Source: Photobacterium atrarenae (GTDB lineage Bacteria; Pseudomonadota; Gammaproteobacteria; Enterobacterales; Vibrionaceae). From it: 64,000 bases of DNA. The notes under the pieces were generated by a model. That model saw nothing but the letters and a program-made list of their open reading frames with translations. It did not search any database and was not told the DNA's origin. Location of the stretch: assembly GCF_024380015.1 (NCBI RefSeq), contig NZ_CP101508.1, positions 2,666,902 through 2,730,901 on the forward strand, in the 5' to 3' direction. Of the stretch, positions 30,114-41,034 are shown in pieces (position 1 is the first letter of the stretch; the number at the start of each line of letters is the position of its first letter). The position numbers were made by a program, and so were the translations under genes.

Positions 30114-30923
30114 ATGGCCAGTGACAAACCAGGCAAAAAACTCAAGAAGAAAGACTACCAGAAAGAGCTGGAACGCCTCCAGGTCGAGCTGGTGAAGCTG
30201 CAGGAATGGATAAAACACAGTGGCATGAAAGTGGTGGTCATTTTTGAAGGCCGGGACGCCGCCGGGAAAGGCGGGGTGATCAAACGCATTACCGAAAAGC
30301 TCAACCCGCGGGTTTGTCGCGTTGTCGCACTGCCGGCCCCCACCGAAAAAGAGAAGACCCAATGGTACTTCCAGCGCTATGTCGCACATCTGCCAGCTGC
30401 CGGTGAAATGGTGCTGTTCGATCGCAGCTGGTACAACCGGGCCGGGGTCGAAAAAGTCATGGGGTTTTGCAGCAATGAGGAATACGAAGAGTTTCTCCGC
30501 GCCTGCCCTGAATTTGAACGCATGTTACAACGATCTGGTATTATCTTGCTGAAATATTGGTTTTCCGTGTCTGACGAAGAGCAGGAAGCGCGCTTTCTGG
30601 AGCGAATCCATACCCCAGTCAAACGCTGGAAGTTCAGTCCGATGGATCTGGAATCCCGTGCCCGCTGGGCCGCTTATTCCGAAGCCAAGGATAAAATGTT
30701 CGCCTACACCGACTCCAAGCAGTGCCCGTGGTGGGTCGTGGAAGCCGATAACAAAAAGAAAGCCCGGATCAACTGCATCTCCCACCTGCTCTCTCATATT
30801 CATTATGAAGAGATCCATTATCCGCACATCGAGCTACCGCCCATCGACAAAGAAGGCTATATCCGGGCGCCCGTCGACAACCAGACCTTCGTGCCGGATC
30901 GATTCGAGAAAGATGACGATTAA
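30114..30923 (+). CDS. ppk2: Polyphosphate kinase 2 (class I)
   Basis: A 269-residue P-loop kinase that phosphorylates nucleoside diphosphates with polyphosphate, mainly GDP or ADP to the triphosphate. Walker A is FEGRDAAGKGG (44-54) and Walker B is LFDRSWYNRAG with D103 and R104. The lid module follows near 150-175. Single-domain length fits class I. It converges on phoU of the phosphate operon and is separated from the ppk1-ppx pair by about 6 kb. The window thus has both synthesis (ppk1) and use (ppk2) of polyphosphate. No clear Pho box precedes it. Confidence 0.94.
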   Translation: MASDKPGKKLKKKDYQKELERLQVELVKLQEWIKHSGMKVVVIFEGRDAAGKGGVIKRITEKLNPRVCRVVALPAPTEKEKTQWYFQRYVAHLPAAGEMVLFDRSWYNRAGVEKVMGFCSNEEYEEFLRACPEFERMLQRSGIILLKYWFSVSDEEQEARFLERIHTPVKRWKFSPMDLESRARWAAYSEAKDKMFAYTDSKQCPWWVVEADNKKKARINCISHLLSHIHYEEIHYPHIELPPIDKEGYIRAPVDNQTFVPDRFEKDDD

Positions 30924-30943
30924 TGCGAGCGAAACTCAGAATC

Positions 30944-30973
30944 AAATGTCCCGGCATTGGCCGGGACATTTTC
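30944..30973. terminator. Bidirectional terminator between ppk2 and phoU
   Basis: AAATGTCCCGG and CCGGGACATTT pair perfectly over 11 bases around a six-base loop, with T-runs on both strands. Confidence 0.88.
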
Positions 30974-30995
30974 TATCTGAAAGCCTGAAGGCACC

Positions 30996-31715
30996 TTACT
31001 CACTCTGATCCAGGATACTCTTCAGATCTTCCTGGCTGGTATGGCGAATATCTTTGCCTTTGACGAAGTAAATAATATATTCACAGATATTCTGGCAGCG
31101 ATCCCCTACCCGTTCAATCGAACGCGCCGACCACATCACCTGCAACACATTCGGGATCGAGCGGGGATCTTCCATCATGTAGGTCATCAACTGACGAATA
31201 ATCGCCTCATACTCCCGGTCAATCCGATCATCTTCCTGATACACCTTCACTGCCGCTTTCACATCCATCCGAGCAAAGGCATCAAGCACTTCATGCAGCA
31301 TTCGCACCGCATACTGACCCAGCGCCTCCAAAGACACCAGCAGGTTGTACTGCTTATTGGTAAAATTCTCCAGTGCCACTTTGGCAATGCTCTCGGCAAC
31401 ATCACCGATCCGCTCCAGATCGGTGATGGTTTTGATAATCGCGATCACCAGGCGCAGATCACTGGCGGTGGGCTGGCGTTTGGCAATAATCCGGGTGCAG
31501 GCCTCATCGATCGCCACTTCCATCGCATTGACCTTGTGATCGTCTTGAATCACCCGCTTGGCCAGTTCGGCATCCTGCTTGTGCATCGCCTTGAGCGAGT
31601 CCGCCAGCTGTTGCTCAACCAGACCGCCCATCGCCAGCACATGGGTTCGGATGCTTTCGAGCTCCGCATTGAACTGGCCTGAAATATGACGGCCAAGACT
31701 TAAGTTATCTACCAT
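30996..31715 (-). CDS. phoU: PhoU, negative regulator of the Pho response
   Basis: A 239-residue all-helical protein made of two PhoU repeats (about 15-110 and 120-225). It couples the Pst transporter to PhoR and limits phosphate uptake. Metal-binding motifs such as ERIGDVAE (near 95) and ERVGDRCQN (near 203) are present. Last gene of pstC-pstA-pstB-phoU, nine bases after pstB. Confidence 0.97.
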   Translation of the reverse strand: MVDNLSLGRHISGQFNAELESIRTHVLAMGGLVEQQLADSLKAMHKQDAELAKRVIQDDHKVNAMEVAIDEACTRIIAKRQPTASDLRLVIAIIKTITDLERIGDVAESIAKVALENFTNKQYNLLVSLEALGQYAVRMLHEVLDAFARMDVKAAVKVYQEDDRIDREYEAIIRQLMTYMMEDPRSIPNVLQVMWSARSIERVGDRCQNICEYIIYFVKGKDIRHTSQEDLKSILDQSE

Positions 31716-31724
31716 ATCGACTCC

Positions 31725-32543
31725 TTAGCCGTAGCGGCCCGTAATGTAATCTTCTGTTCGCTTCTCTTTCGGGGTGGTGAAGATATCATTGGTATTGGCA
31801 TATTCCACCAGCTCCCCCATGTGCATAAACGCAGTATTGTCCGACACCCGGGCCGCCTGCTGCATGTTATGGGTGACAATAATGACCGTGTACTTGGTTT
31901 TCAGCTCGTTGATCAGCTCTTCGATGGTCAGGGTCGAGATCGGATCCAACGCAGAGGTTGGCTCATCAAGCAGCAACACCTCCGGCTCAATCGCAATCGC
32001 GCGGGCAATCACCAGCCGCTGCTGCTGACCACCAGACAGGCCGAAAGCACTTTCATGCAGCCGATCTTTCACTTCATCCCACAGGGCTGCCCCGCGCAGT
32101 GAGTTTTCCACCGCATCATCAAGCACCCGGCGATCTTTGATCCCCTGCAGCCGCAAGCCGTAAATCACATTCTCATAAATCGATTTCGGGAACGGATTCG
32201 GGCGCTGGAACACCATGCCGACCCGGCGCCGCAACGCCGCAACATCAACCTGGTTATCATAGATATTCTGCCCGTGCAGCATGATCCGGCCGTCAACCCG
32301 GCAGCCTTCCACCAACTCGTTCATCCGGTTGATACAGCGCAGCAAAGTCGACTTGCCGCAGCCCGACGGGCCGATAAACGACGTCACCTTGCCCTTGGCG
32401 ATCCGCATGTTGATGTCATACAGCGCCTGATGGTGGCCGTAGTGCAGATCCAGTCCCTCAATCGACATCGCCGTTTTGGCTTCGGATAACGAGGCTAAAT
32501 CTTCAGGCTGAAACAAGCCAATGGTCGAATTAATAGAAAACAT
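31725..32543 (-). CDS. pstB: PstB, phosphate ABC transporter ATPase
   Basis: A 272-residue ABC ATPase. Walker A is GPSGCGKST (58-66), the signature is LSGGQQQR near 169-176 and Walker [12 protein letters not shown] near 190-200. The first 25 residues extend beyond the E. coli PstB (257). Follows pstA by 18 bases and precedes phoU. Confidence 0.97.
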   Translation of the reverse strand: MFSINSTIGLFQPEDLASLSEAKTAMSIEGLDLHYGHHQALYDINMRIAKGKVTSFIGPSGCGKSTLLRCINRMNELVEGCRVDGRIMLHGQNIYDNQVDVAALRRRVGMVFQRPNPFPKSIYENVIYGLRLQGIKDRRVLDDAVENSLRGAALWDEVKDRLHESAFGLSGGQQQRLVIARAIAIEPEVLLLDEPTSALDPISTLTIEELINELKTKYTVIIVTHNMQQAARVSDNTAFMHMGELVEYANTNDIFTTPKEKRTEDYITGRYG

Positions 32544-32561
32544 TTACTTTCCTGAGTCCCG

Positions 32562-34187
32562 TTATTGTTCCAAAGCGCGGAATTTTTCGCGTAGATGATT
32601 GCGGATCCCAATCGCCGTCAGGTTCAACCCAACGATCACCGTTACCAACAAAAACGACGTGGCATATACCAGGGGCCGGGCAGCTTCCACATTCGGGCTT
32701 TGAAAGCCGACATCATAAATATGATAGCCAAGGTGCATGAACTTGCGCTCCAGGTGCAGATACGGAAAGTGCTCATCCACCGGCAGCGACGGAGCCATTT
32801 TCACCACCCCGACCAGCATCAACGGTGCCACTTCCCCGGCCGCACGGGCCACCGCCAGGATCAGACCGGTCATGATCGCCGGACTTGCCATCGGCAATAC
32901 AATTCGCCACAGGGTTTCAGCCTGGGTCGCCCCCAGCGCCAGCGAGCCATGACGGACCGAGTTGGGGATCCGAGCCAGGCCCTCTTCGGTCGACACAATC
33001 ACCACCGGCAGGGTTAATATCGCCAGCGTCAGTGCTGACCATAAAATGCCCGGCGTGCCGAACGTCGGGGTCGGCAGCTTATCGGAGAAAAAGATCTCAT
33101 CAATACTGCCCCCGACCATATAGACAAAAAAACCGAGACCAAATACCCCGTAGACAATCGACGGCACCCCGGCGAGGTTAATCACCGCAATGCGGATCAG
33201 CTTGGTAAAGCTGTTCTTGCCGGCGTACTCGTGCAGGTAAATCGCAGCCAATACCCCGAGCGGGGTCACAATCACGCTCATCAGCAGCACCATCAGCACG
33301 GTGCCGAAAATCGCCGGAAACACACCGCCCTCGGTATTGGCTTCACGCGGCTCTTCACTGACAAACTGCGCCACCTGGTAACCCCAGTGCGCAACCTTGT
33401 CCATCAACGACATATTGTTGGGGTACCAGATATTGAGCACCTGATCCAACGGCAGGCGCACCGTCTCACCGGTCATCTCCCGGACCAGCAACGCCCGGTC
33501 ATCCAGCTGCTGGCGCAAGGCGAACAGTTGCAACTCAAGCTGACGGTACTCCCGCTCCAGGGTCTCACGCCGCTGGGTCAACTCCGGCTGAGTGCCGAGG
33601 CGACGCTCCTGCTGGTGCAACAGGTCCAGCTGCTGGCTGACTTGCACAATTTCGGTCTCCTGCAGCGTCTTGATTTGCAAGCGGATCTGATCGGCCCGGG
33701 CCAGGGCAAACGGAAACTCGCTGAGCGGCAGACGTTTCCCTTCCTCAACAAACGCAAGGGGATAACCGTAGAACTTGCCATTTTTCAGGCGATCGATCAC
33801 CGCCACATCCATCGCCAGCGCGCGGCTCTTGATTTCTGGTTCCAGCAGAGTGATAAAATCCAGCGAGACCCGCTCCCGGTTACCGATTTTGACCAGGTAG
33901 CGGTTCACCCGCTCCCCTGACATCGCCGAAACATCCCGCCCGGCTTCGGCCAGCTGGCGCACAGGCACAGACTGGATCTCGTAAATCTCGCCAATCACCA
34001 CCTGACGGTACGCCGGGCCTTCGACTTCAAACTGATACACAGGTGCAGGCCAGAAGTAGCTCAGCCCTTTCCAGCCAATCAATAGCAATAAGCCCAGTAC
34101 AGCGACCAGGCTCAGGCTCACCGTGCCGGCAGTCATCCAAATCCATGGCGCGCCGGAGTTCAGCCAGTGTCTCATGTGTTCAAACAA
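32562..34187 (-). CDS. pstA: PstA, phosphate ABC permease, long form
   Basis: A membrane permease subunit of 541 residues, far longer than E. coli PstA (296). The C-terminal half is the ordinary permease with the EAA-type loop near SLALGATQAETLWRIVLP. The N-terminal half adds one membrane helix (about 18-45) and a large extracytoplasmic, partly coiled-coil domain (residues 60-260). This long form is common in Vibrionaceae and related marine bacteria. The start may be TTG 34187 or ATG 34175 (537 residues); neither has a strong ribosome site. Confidence 0.9.
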   Translation of the reverse strand: MFEHMRHWLNSGAPWIWMTAGTVSLSLVAVLGLLLLIGWKGLSYFWPAPVYQFEVEGPAYRQVVIGEIYEIQSVPVRQLAEAGRDVSAMSGERVNRYLVKIGNRERVSLDFITLLEPEIKSRALAMDVAVIDRLKNGKFYGYPLAFVEEGKRLPLSEFPFALARADQIRLQIKTLQETEIVQVSQQLDLLHQQERRLGTQPELTQRRETLEREYRQLELQLFALRQQLDDRALLVREMTGETVRLPLDQVLNIWYPNNMSLMDKVAHWGYQVAQFVSEEPREANTEGGVFPAIFGTVLMVLLMSVIVTPLGVLAAIYLHEYAGKNSFTKLIRIAVINLAGVPSIVYGVFGLGFFVYMVGGSIDEIFFSDKLPTPTFGTPGILWSALTLAILTLPVVIVSTEEGLARIPNSVRHGSLALGATQAETLWRIVLPMASPAIMTGLILAVARAAGEVAPLMLVGVVKMAPSLPVDEHFPYLHLERKFMHLGYHIYDVGFQSPNVEAARPLVYATSFLLVTVIVGLNLTAIGIRNHLREKFRALEQ

Positions 34188-34216
34188 TTCATTATCGTCA
34201 CCAGTGCCAACCCGCC

Positions 34217-36460
34217 TTACAGCGAGCTGTATCGCTCACGCAGCCGCTGGCGAACCAGCTCTGCAATCGTGTTAAACAGGAATGTGAAGACAAACAGCAC
34301 AAACGCAGCCAGAAACAGTACCCGGTAGTGTGAACTACCAACTTCTGACTCCGGCATTTCAATCGCGATGGTTGCCGACAGCGTGCGTAACCCTTCGAGG
34401 ATATTCCAATCCATCAGCGGCGTATTGCCAGTCGCCATCAGGACGATCATGGTTTCGCCGACGGCCCGTCCCAGCCCCATCATAATGGCAGAAAAGATCC
34501 CCGGACTCGCCGTCAGCAGTACCACCCGGGTCAGGGTCTGCCAGTGGGTCGCGCCCAAGGCCAGGGAGCCGCTGGTCAAGTGCCCCGGCACCGAGAAAAT
34601 CGCATCTTCGGCGATCGTAAAGACAGTCGGGATCACTGCAAAGCCCATCGCAATGCCGACCACCAAGGTGTTGCGCTGGTCATAACCAATTCCCCACTCG
34701 CTCGCCAGATACACCTGCAGATCGCCGTCAAACAGGGCCTGCTCGAACACCGGCCCCAGGTTCAGGCAGCCATAGCAGAGCAAAATAATCACCGGGATCA
34801 GCACCAGGATGTGTAACCCACCCGGTAAACGCACTCGCCAGGCCGCAGGCAGCAACAATGACCAGATCAGGCCAACCACCAGCATCACCAGCGGAAAGGC
34901 CACCACCATCAAAAACACCCCGGCCAGGTGCATTTCAATCACCGGCGCCAGCCAGATCCCGGCCAGAAAGCCCAGGATCACCGTCGGCAGCGCTTCCATG
35001 ATCTCAACCGTCGGTTTGATCACCCGGCGCATGGACGATGACATAAAGTACGCGGTATAAATCGCCCCGGCCAGCGCCAGCGGGATCGCAAACACCATCG
35101 CATACAGCGCTGCTTTCAGCGTCCCAAAGACCACGGGAACCAGGCTCAGTTTGGGTTCAAACTCATCACTGGCCGAGGTCGACTGCCAGACATACGCCGG
35201 CTCGGGGTAGCCCTCATACCAAATTTTCTGCCAGAGTGATGCAAAACCGATTTCCGGGTGGCGGTTATTGACCTTATATACCTGCCACTGATCACCGCTG
35301 ACCGTCAGCAGCCGATCCGCCCGGGGAGAAATCGCCATCCACTCCGGCACCCGCTCAAATCGCGTCTCCTGATAAATCGGTCCTTTCACCGTGGTATAAA
35401 ACGCGGATAAGGTGCCGTCCTGCTGCACGGCAAAAAAGCCTTTGCGCGAGTATTCCGGTACCAGATGTGTCGCAGCACTCCCCGGCGCCAGCTTGAATTC
35501 GCGCGCCTTCACCATCTGCCGCTCTCCGTCGCGGAGCACCTCAAACCACTGGGCTATCGACTGATGCCCGGTTCGGATCAGCAAGGAGTTAGCGCCGGAG
35601 AGCAATGTCATCTGCGCCCGGCTGCCCGGCTCAGCACCAACATCCACCACTTCACGCACATAAGATTGCTCCCCGCGCAGCGCAACGACATAGAGTTCCT
35701 GCGCGCCCAGCGCATACAGGGTCCGGGCATCCGGGGTCACTGCCAGCGCATCGACCCGCGCCGGCATCCCCGGGACGGCAAAAAACTGTGACTGCCAGGT
35801 GCCCTGCTGGTTTTGCAGGCTGACCGACTTTTCAAACGTCGCGACCCGCAGCCGCTGATCGGCGGTGATCCCGGCAATGACAGCCTGATGGTCACGGAAT
35901 GATGCCGCCAGCAGCGTGAGCGACTGTTGCTGCGGATCCAGTTGGATCGGCGCCCGGCCCAGCGGATAGGCAACACCCGGCTTGGTTTGCCGCCCGGCTT
36001 GCGGCGTTTGCTCTGAAAAAGCATTGTGAAATAGCGGTTTAAACAGCACGACCTGACCAGCGGCATTGCCATAGGCAAAAACCTCCTCACGCGGCAAGGT
36101 ACGCGCGACACTGGTCGGCTGCGCCATGATCTGAATCTGGCTGCTCACCTGGCCGGCCTGCTCACCGTTGAGCGAAACAAAACTCAGCACGCCCTGCGTC
36201 GAGAGCCGGTAAGCCAAATCATTTTGCTCACTGATGCGGATCACCGCAGCCTGATCGGGGAATGCCGTCGAAAATGTCTGCTGCGACGTCACCCGGACCG
36301 AGGCAAATATCGGCATAATGACATAGAGCAGGTAGAAGAAAATCAGAACTAAAGTAACAAGGACAAAAATGCCGCCAGCCGTGACCCCATATCGCGCAAG
36401 TTTGTCTTTTACCCGGCGCCCAGGGCTGTCTCCTTTTAGAAAATCACCGGCGTCAGCCAT
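34217..36460 (-). CDS. pstC: PstC, phosphate ABC permease, long form
   Basis: 747 residues, versus 319 in E. coli. After one N-terminal membrane helix (about 30-55), a large periplasmic region (60-420) resembles a beta-propeller-like sequence. The permease domain follows, with SLALGATHWQTLTRVVLLTASPGI as the ABC-contact loop near residues 645-668. A GAGG site precedes ATG 36460. First gene of the operon, with a Pho box 47-64 bases upstream. The role of the extra domain is unknown; it may affect substrate capture or sensing. Confidence 0.92.
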   Translation of the reverse strand: MADAGDFLKGDSPGRRVKDKLARYGVTAGGIFVLVTLVLIFFYLLYVIMPIFASVRVTSQQTFSTAFPDQAAVIRISEQNDLAYRLSTQGVLSFVSLNGEQAGQVSSQIQIMAQPTSVARTLPREEVFAYGNAAGQVVLFKPLFHNAFSEQTPQAGRQTKPGVAYPLGRAPIQLDPQQQSLTLLAASFRDHQAVIAGITADQRLRVATFEKSVSLQNQQGTWQSQFFAVPGMPARVDALAVTPDARTLYALGAQELYVVALRGEQSYVREVVDVGAEPGSRAQMTLLSGANSLLIRTGHQSIAQWFEVLRDGERQMVKAREFKLAPGSAATHLVPEYSRKGFFAVQQDGTLSAFYTTVKGPIYQETRFERVPEWMAISPRADRLLTVSGDQWQVYKVNNRHPEIGFASLWQKIWYEGYPEPAYVWQSTSASDEFEPKLSLVPVVFGTLKAALYAMVFAIPLALAGAIYTAYFMSSSMRRVIKPTVEIMEALPTVILGFLAGIWLAPVIEMHLAGVFLMVVAFPLVMLVVGLIWSLLLPAAWRVRLPGGLHILVLIPVIILLCYGCLNLGPVFEQALFDGDLQVYLASEWGIGYDQRNTLVVGIAMGFAVIPTVFTIAEDAIFSVPGHLTSGSLALGATHWQTLTRVVLLTASPGIFSAIMMGLGRAVGETMIVLMATGNTPLMDWNILEGLRTLSATIAIEMPESEVGSSHYRVLFLAAFVLFVFTFLFNTIAELVRQRLRERYSSL

Positions 36461-36506
36461 TATTACCTCAAAGAATTTATACGTTTACCAATAATATGTC
36501 TTTTAG

Positions 36507-36524
36507 ATGACAATTATATGACAG
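36507..36524 (-). promoter_or_regulatory. Pho box upstream of pstC
   Basis: On the minus strand CTGTCATATAATTGTCAT: two 7-bp repeats (CTGTCAT, TTGTCAT) separated by four bases, nearly the consensus PhoB site. A TATTAT -10 (36491-36496) lies ten bases downstream, the standard geometry for PhoB-activated promoters. Expression of pstCAB-phoU in phosphate limitation follows. Confidence 0.87.
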
Positions 36525-36721
36525 CACGGAGAGCACTGACCACTTCTCCTTTTCCATTCCCTGCTAACCCATTAGATTGACATAAATTTGCAATGAAATG
36601 TCACTAGTCTGAACGTTCTATGACCCCAGACGAATTTCAATGGCCACGCGATGAATGCACCTAGACAGATCATGCACATGCTCACATAATGAATTAGCCT
36701 ATTACGAAAAAGGAAGTCGTT

Positions 36722-37225
36722 ATGAAGCATCTTGTCATTACAGTGATCGGTAAAGATCGCCCAGGTCTGGTTGAAGCCCTCTCTGAAACGGTTTACCAGA
36801 ATCACGGCAACTGGCTTGCCAGCAGCCTGAGCAAACTTGCCGGACAATTCGCCGGGATTTTGCAAGTCGAAGTAGCGACCCAATATGTGCCCCTGCTCAG
36901 CCAGGCCCTGGCCAGCATTGCCGACTTACAAGTTCAGATCGTGGAAGACGACAGCAAAGTGGTCCCGGTCACCACCCTGCATCATCTCACAGTCACCGGC
37001 AATGATCGTCTGGGAATCGTCAAAGAAGTCACCAGCAAACTCAAAGAGCTGGGGGTCAATATCAACAAGCTCAAAACCGACACCCAGAGTGCGCCGAACT
37101 GGGGCTACCCGATTTTCACCGCTGAGTTTCAGCTCGAACTCCCCGCTGAACTTCAGCTCGACGTCGTGCAGGACGAGTTGGAACAACTGTCAGATGATCT
37201 CAATATCGATCTCGATGAACACTGA
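36722..37225 (+). CDS. gcvR: GcvR-like double ACT-domain regulator
   Basis: A 167-residue protein built of two ACT domains (about 1-80 and 85-160). GcvR binds GcvA and represses the glycine cleavage operon when glycine is scarce. No DNA-binding domain is visible, as expected. AAGGAAG precedes ATG 36722. It lies 40 bases before ppk in the same direction, a placement shared by Vibrio. Regulation of polyphosphate synthesis by it is not implied by the sequence. Confidence 0.8.
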   Translation: MKHLVITVIGKDRPGLVEALSETVYQNHGNWLASSLSKLAGQFAGILQVEVATQYVPLLSQALASIADLQVQIVEDDSKVVPVTTLHHLTVTGNDRLGIVKEVTSKLKELGVNINKLKTDTQSAPNWGYPIFTAEFQLELPAELQLDVVQDELEQLSDDLNIDLDEH

Positions 37226-37265
37226 TTGCCATTCACTTCGCCATTAGCTTATTAGCAGGAACACA

Positions 37266-39461
37266 ATGAGCACGGAACCTTTGTACCTCGAAAAAGAATT
37301 AAGTTGGCTTTCCTTTAATGAGCGTGTCCTTCAGGAAGCGGCAGACCGATCGGTGCCGCTGATTGAGCGGGTCCGCTTCCTGGGAATTTTTTCCAGTAAT
37401 ACCGATGAGTTTTACCAGGTCCGCTTTGCCGATGTGAAGCGCCGGATCCTGATCAACGAGGAGCAAGGCGGCGATGAAGGCGCCAAACAGCTCCTCAGTA
37501 AAATTCAGAGCCGGGTCCTCAAGCTCAACCAGGACTTCGACAGCCTTTACAATGAGATCCTGTTGGAAATGGCCCGGCGCCATATTTTCCTGGTCAACGA
37601 GCAGCAGCTCGATGACAACCAGCAGATTTGGCTACGCAAGTATTTCCGCAACGCCATTTTGCCCCATGTGACCCCAATCCTGCTGACCGAAGACATCGAT
37701 CTGCTGGAGTTCCTCAAAGATGAATACTCCTACCTGGCCGTTGAGATGCAGCAGGGCAATAAAAAACGCTATGCCCTGATCGAAATCCCGACCGACCAGC
37801 TGCCGCGTTTCATCCAGTTGCCGGAAGCCAAAGGGAAACGCCGCAAGACTTTAATATTGCTTGATAACATTCTGCGCTTCTGCCTGGATGATATATTCAG
37901 CGGCTTTTTCGATTATGACAATCTTGCGGCATACTCGATGAAGATGACCCGCGATGCCGAGTACGATCTGAGCCAGGAAGTCGAACACAGCCTGATGGAG
38001 CAGATGTCCGAAGGCCTCAATCAGCGCCTGACGGCCATGCCGGTCCGCTTTGTTTACCAACGGGATATGCCGGCCGACATGGTCGATGTGCTGTGCCGGA
38101 TGCTGAAAGTCTCCAGCTACGACAGTATCATCCCGGGCGGCCGATACCATAATTTCAAAGACTTCATCGGCTTCCCGAATGTCGGTCGCAACTATCTGGA
38201 AAACAAACCGCTGCCCCCCCTGGACAGTTACCATTTCATCAGTGCCCGCAACGCATTTGAAGCGATCAAGGCCCAGGATATCCTGCTGTACTACCCATAC
38301 CACACCTTCAACCATATGACAGAGCTGGTGCGCCAGGCTGCCTATGATCCGAAAGTGCTGGGGATCAAAATTAATATTTACCGGGTGGCCAAAAACTCCA
38401 GAATTATCGAATCGATGATCGATGCAGCCAACAACGGCAAACGGGTCACCGTAGTGGTTGAGCTGCAAGCCCGGTTTGATGAAGAGGCCAATATTGTCTG
38501 GGCCCGTCGCCTGACCGAAGCCGGTGTCCATGTGGTCTTCGGCGTGCCCGGACTGAAAATTCACTCCAAGCTGTGCCTGATCACCCGTCGCGAGGATGAT
38601 CGGCTGGTACGCTATGCCCACATCGGAACCGGGAACTTCCACGAGAAAACTGCGCGGGTTTATACCGACTTCTCGCTGATGACCTGTGATGATGAAATAA
38701 CCAACGAAGTTCGCCAGGTGTTTGGCTATATCGAAAACCCGTATCGCCCGGTGAAATTCAACCACTTGATTGTCTCGCCGCGCAACTCCCGTAGCCGCCT
38801 GTACGATCTGATTGACCGCGAAATTGCCCATGCCAAGCAAGGGCTGCCTGCAAGGATTATACTGAAGGTCAATAATCTGGTAGACAAAGGCCTGATTAAC
38901 ATGCTCTACCAGGCCAGTGGCGCCGGGGTACAGATCAAGCTGATCGTCCGTGGCATGTGCGCCCTGATCCCGGGGATCAAAGGGATCAGCGAAAATATCT
39001 CGGCCATCAGTATCATTGACCGCTTTCTGGAGCACCCACGGGTGATGGTGTTTGAGAACAGCGGTGATCCGGAAGTGATTATCTCTTCCGCGGACTGGAT
39101 GACCCGAAACATTGATAACCGGATTGAAGTCGGTTGCCCAATCAAAGATCCGCTGCTCAAGCAACGCATTATTGATATTCTCAATATACAGCTCAGCGAT
39201 ACCGTCAAGGCCAGGATTATCGACAAAGAGATGAGTAACCAGTATGTGCCGCGCGGGAACCGGCGCAAGATCCGCTCGCAAATTGAGACCTATGATTATC
39301 TGAAGCAGACCGAGAAACAGCTGAGAAAAAAGGCCGAGAAAGCTGAGAAAGCTGAGAAAGCTGAGAAAGCTGAGAAAGCTGAGAAACCAGTAAAAGCTGA
39401 CAAGAACGCTAAAAGCAATAAAGCCAACAAAGCAGAAAAAGCGATGATGAACAATGATTGA
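37266..39461 (+). CDS. ppk: Polyphosphate kinase 1
   Basis: A 731-residue enzyme polymerising the gamma phosphate of ATP into polyphosphate, associated with the membrane. Phospholipase D-like active-site histidines are H433 (LKIHSKLCL) and H459 ([11 protein letters not shown]), the phosphohistidine. N-terminal head domains start [16 protein letters not shown]. The C-terminal 45 residues are an added lysine-rich tail with six AEK repeats. Its last bases overlap the ppx start by 8, so the two are translationally coupled. Confidence 0.96.
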   Translation: MSTEPLYLEKELSWLSFNERVLQEAADRSVPLIERVRFLGIFSSNTDEFYQVRFADVKRRILINEEQGGDEGAKQLLSKIQSRVLKLNQDFDSLYNEILLEMARRHIFLVNEQQLDDNQQIWLRKYFRNAILPHVTPILLTEDIDLLEFLKDEYSYLAVEMQQGNKKRYALIEIPTDQLPRFIQLPEAKGKRRKTLILLDNILRFCLDDIFSGFFDYDNLAAYSMKMTRDAEYDLSQEVEHSLMEQMSEGLNQRLTAMPVRFVYQRDMPADMVDVLCRMLKVSSYDSIIPGGRYHNFKDFIGFPNVGRNYLENKPLPPLDSYHFISARNAFEAIKAQDILLYYPYHTFNHMTELVRQAAYDPKVLGIKINIYRVAKNSRIIESMIDAANNGKRVTVVVELQARFDEEANIVWARRLTEAGVHVVFGVPGLKIHSKLCLITRREDDRLVRYAHIGTGNFHEKTARVYTDFSLMTCDDEITNEVRQVFGYIENPYRPVKFNHLIVSPRNSRSRLYDLIDREIAHAKQGLPARIILKVNNLVDKGLINMLYQASGAGVQIKLIVRGMCALIPGIKGISENISAISIIDRFLEHPRVMVFENSGDPEVIISSADWMTRNIDNRIEVGCPIKDPLLKQRIIDILNIQLSDTVKARIIDKEMSNQYVPRGNRRKIRSQIETYDYLKQTEKQLRKKAEKAEKAEKAEKAEKAEKPVKADKNAKSNKANKAEKAMMNND
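39333..39386 (+). repeat. Six tandem 9-bp units in the ppk 3' end
   Basis: Units of GCTGAGAAA (first copy GCCGAGAAA) encode Ala-Glu-Lys six times without breaking the frame. Copy number can change without frameshifting, so this is a length-variable charged tail rather than a phase switch. Confidence 0.9.
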
Positions 39462-40953
39462 TAATGAACGCCCCCGTGAAATAGCTGCGATCGATATTGG
39501 TTCAAACAGCTTTCATATGGTCGTGGCCAGGGTGGTCGGTCAGAGCCTGCAAATCATCAGCCGGCATAAACAGCGCGTCCATCTGGCCAGTGGGCTGGAC
39601 AGTTGTCAGAACCTGGATCAGGCCGCCATTCAGCGCGGCCTGGACTGCCTGGCGATGTTTTCCGAACGTCTGCAGGGATTTGACCCGGACAATGTGCGGA
39701 TTGCCGCAACCTATACCCTACGCCAGGCCCGTAATGCCCATGTGTTTATCAAACGGGCCGAGCGGATCATTCCCTACCCGATTGAAATTATTCCCGGCAC
39801 CGAAGAAGCCCGGTTGATTTATCTCGGCGTAGCGCATACCCAGCCGGAAAAAAATCGTAAGCTGGTGGTGGATATCGGCGGCGGTAGTACTGAGTTGGTG
39901 ATTGGCGAGGACTTCAATGCCCACCTGCTGACCAGCAAACATATGGGTTGTGTCAGCTACCACAAAAACCATTTCGCCAAAGGCAAAATCAGCGCCAAGA
40001 GCATGGCAGCTGCCACCCTCGCGGCAGAGCAGAAACTGGAAAGCATTGCCGGGAAATATCGCAAAACCGGCTGGGATAGTGCCTTGGGCTCCTCCGGGAC
40101 CATCAAGGCTATCCGCGAAGTGCTGGTCGAATCCGGCCATAGCGATGGCGTGATCACCGCTGAGCGACTCCTTGAGCTGACCGACAAGATTCTCCAGTTC
40201 AAGCAGGTTGATGAACTCGATTTACCCGGACTGACCGATGATCGCAAGCCGGTATTCCCGGCAGGCGTCGCCATCCTCAATGCTGTGTTTAAAGCGCTAA
40301 AAATAGACGAGATGGCTTTTTCAGATGGTGCACTACGGGAGGGCTTGCTGTATGAAATGGAAGACAGATTTCGTCACAGCGATATTCGTACCCGAACCGC
40401 CAGTGCCATGGCCGAGCAATACAATGTCGATATGGAGCAGGCAACCCGGGTCAAATCCACCGCAGAGATGCTGTATGACCAGGTCGAGTCTCAACCCGGC
40501 CTGGCAAAAACTGAGCTGGCCACATTGCTCAGCTGGGGGGCCCTGTTGCACGAAGTCGGCCTGAGTATCAGCTATCCGGGCTTTCATCGTCATTCGGCCT
40601 ACCTACTGCGCCACAGCACCATGCCAGGCTTCAATTTTGAGCAACAGTCGGTGCTGGCAACCCTGGTCCGGTTCCAACGAAAAAGCCTGAAACTCAATGA
40701 AATGCCGGAACTGACTATTTACAAACGCAAGCACCTGTATCCGCTGATCCGGACCCTGCGTCTGGCGGTGGCACTGAACGGGCAGCGCTCCGATGAGCCC
40801 TTGCCGAACATCAAAGTCAAAGCCAATAAAGAAGTCTGGGAAATCGCCCTCCCACAAGGTTGGGAAGAGAGCAACAAACTGCTGGCCGCCGATCTCAAAC
40901 AAGAGCAAGACTACTGGAGTAAAGCCGGCTGGAAACTCGCCATTACCTCCTGA
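39454..40953 (+). CDS. ppx: Exopolyphosphatase / guanosine pentaphosphatase
   Basis: A 499-residue enzyme of the ASKHA fold degrading long-chain polyphosphate to phosphate, and also hydrolysing pppGpp. Motifs include [12 protein letters not shown] near residues 11-22 and [14 protein letters not shown] near 138-151. The C-terminal half is an HD-like helical domain. It starts inside the ppk stop (overlap 8 bases), so synthesis and breakdown enzymes are made together. It ends at a terminator. Confidence 0.96.
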   Translation: MIDNERPREIAAIDIGSNSFHMVVARVVGQSLQIISRHKQRVHLASGLDSCQNLDQAAIQRGLDCLAMFSERLQGFDPDNVRIAATYTLRQARNAHVFIKRAERIIPYPIEIIPGTEEARLIYLGVAHTQPEKNRKLVVDIGGGSTELVIGEDFNAHLLTSKHMGCVSYHKNHFAKGKISAKSMAAATLAAEQKLESIAGKYRKTGWDSALGSSGTIKAIREVLVESGHSDGVITAERLLELTDKILQFKQVDELDLPGLTDDRKPVFPAGVAILNAVFKALKIDEMAFSDGALREGLLYEMEDRFRHSDIRTRTASAMAEQYNVDMEQATRVKSTAEMLYDQVESQPGLAKTELATLLSWGALLHEVGLSISYPGFHRHSAYLLRHSTMPGFNFEQQSVLATLVRFQRKSLKLNEMPELTIYKRKHLYPLIRTLRLAVALNGQRSDEPLPNIKVKANKEVWEIALPQGWEESNKLLAADLKQEQDYWSKAGWKLAITS

Positions 40954-40982
40954 GCTGCCACCCAACCCTATCCCTTATTTTT

Positions 40983-41006
40983 GCCGGGCACTTGCCCGGC
41001 TTTTTT
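40983..41006 (+). terminator. Intrinsic terminator of ppk-ppx
   Basis: GCCGGGC and GCCCGGC pair around a short loop, followed by six T residues, 30 bases after the ppx stop. Confidence 0.9.
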
Positions 41007-41034
41007 CACTGCTTTTTTCAAAGCGGTGCAGGCT

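Noticed and set aside
37851..39281. A 476-codon minus-strand frame opposite ppk
   Set aside because: It lies wholly within the conserved ppk gene, whose motifs are intact in the plus frame; the antisense translation has no known features.
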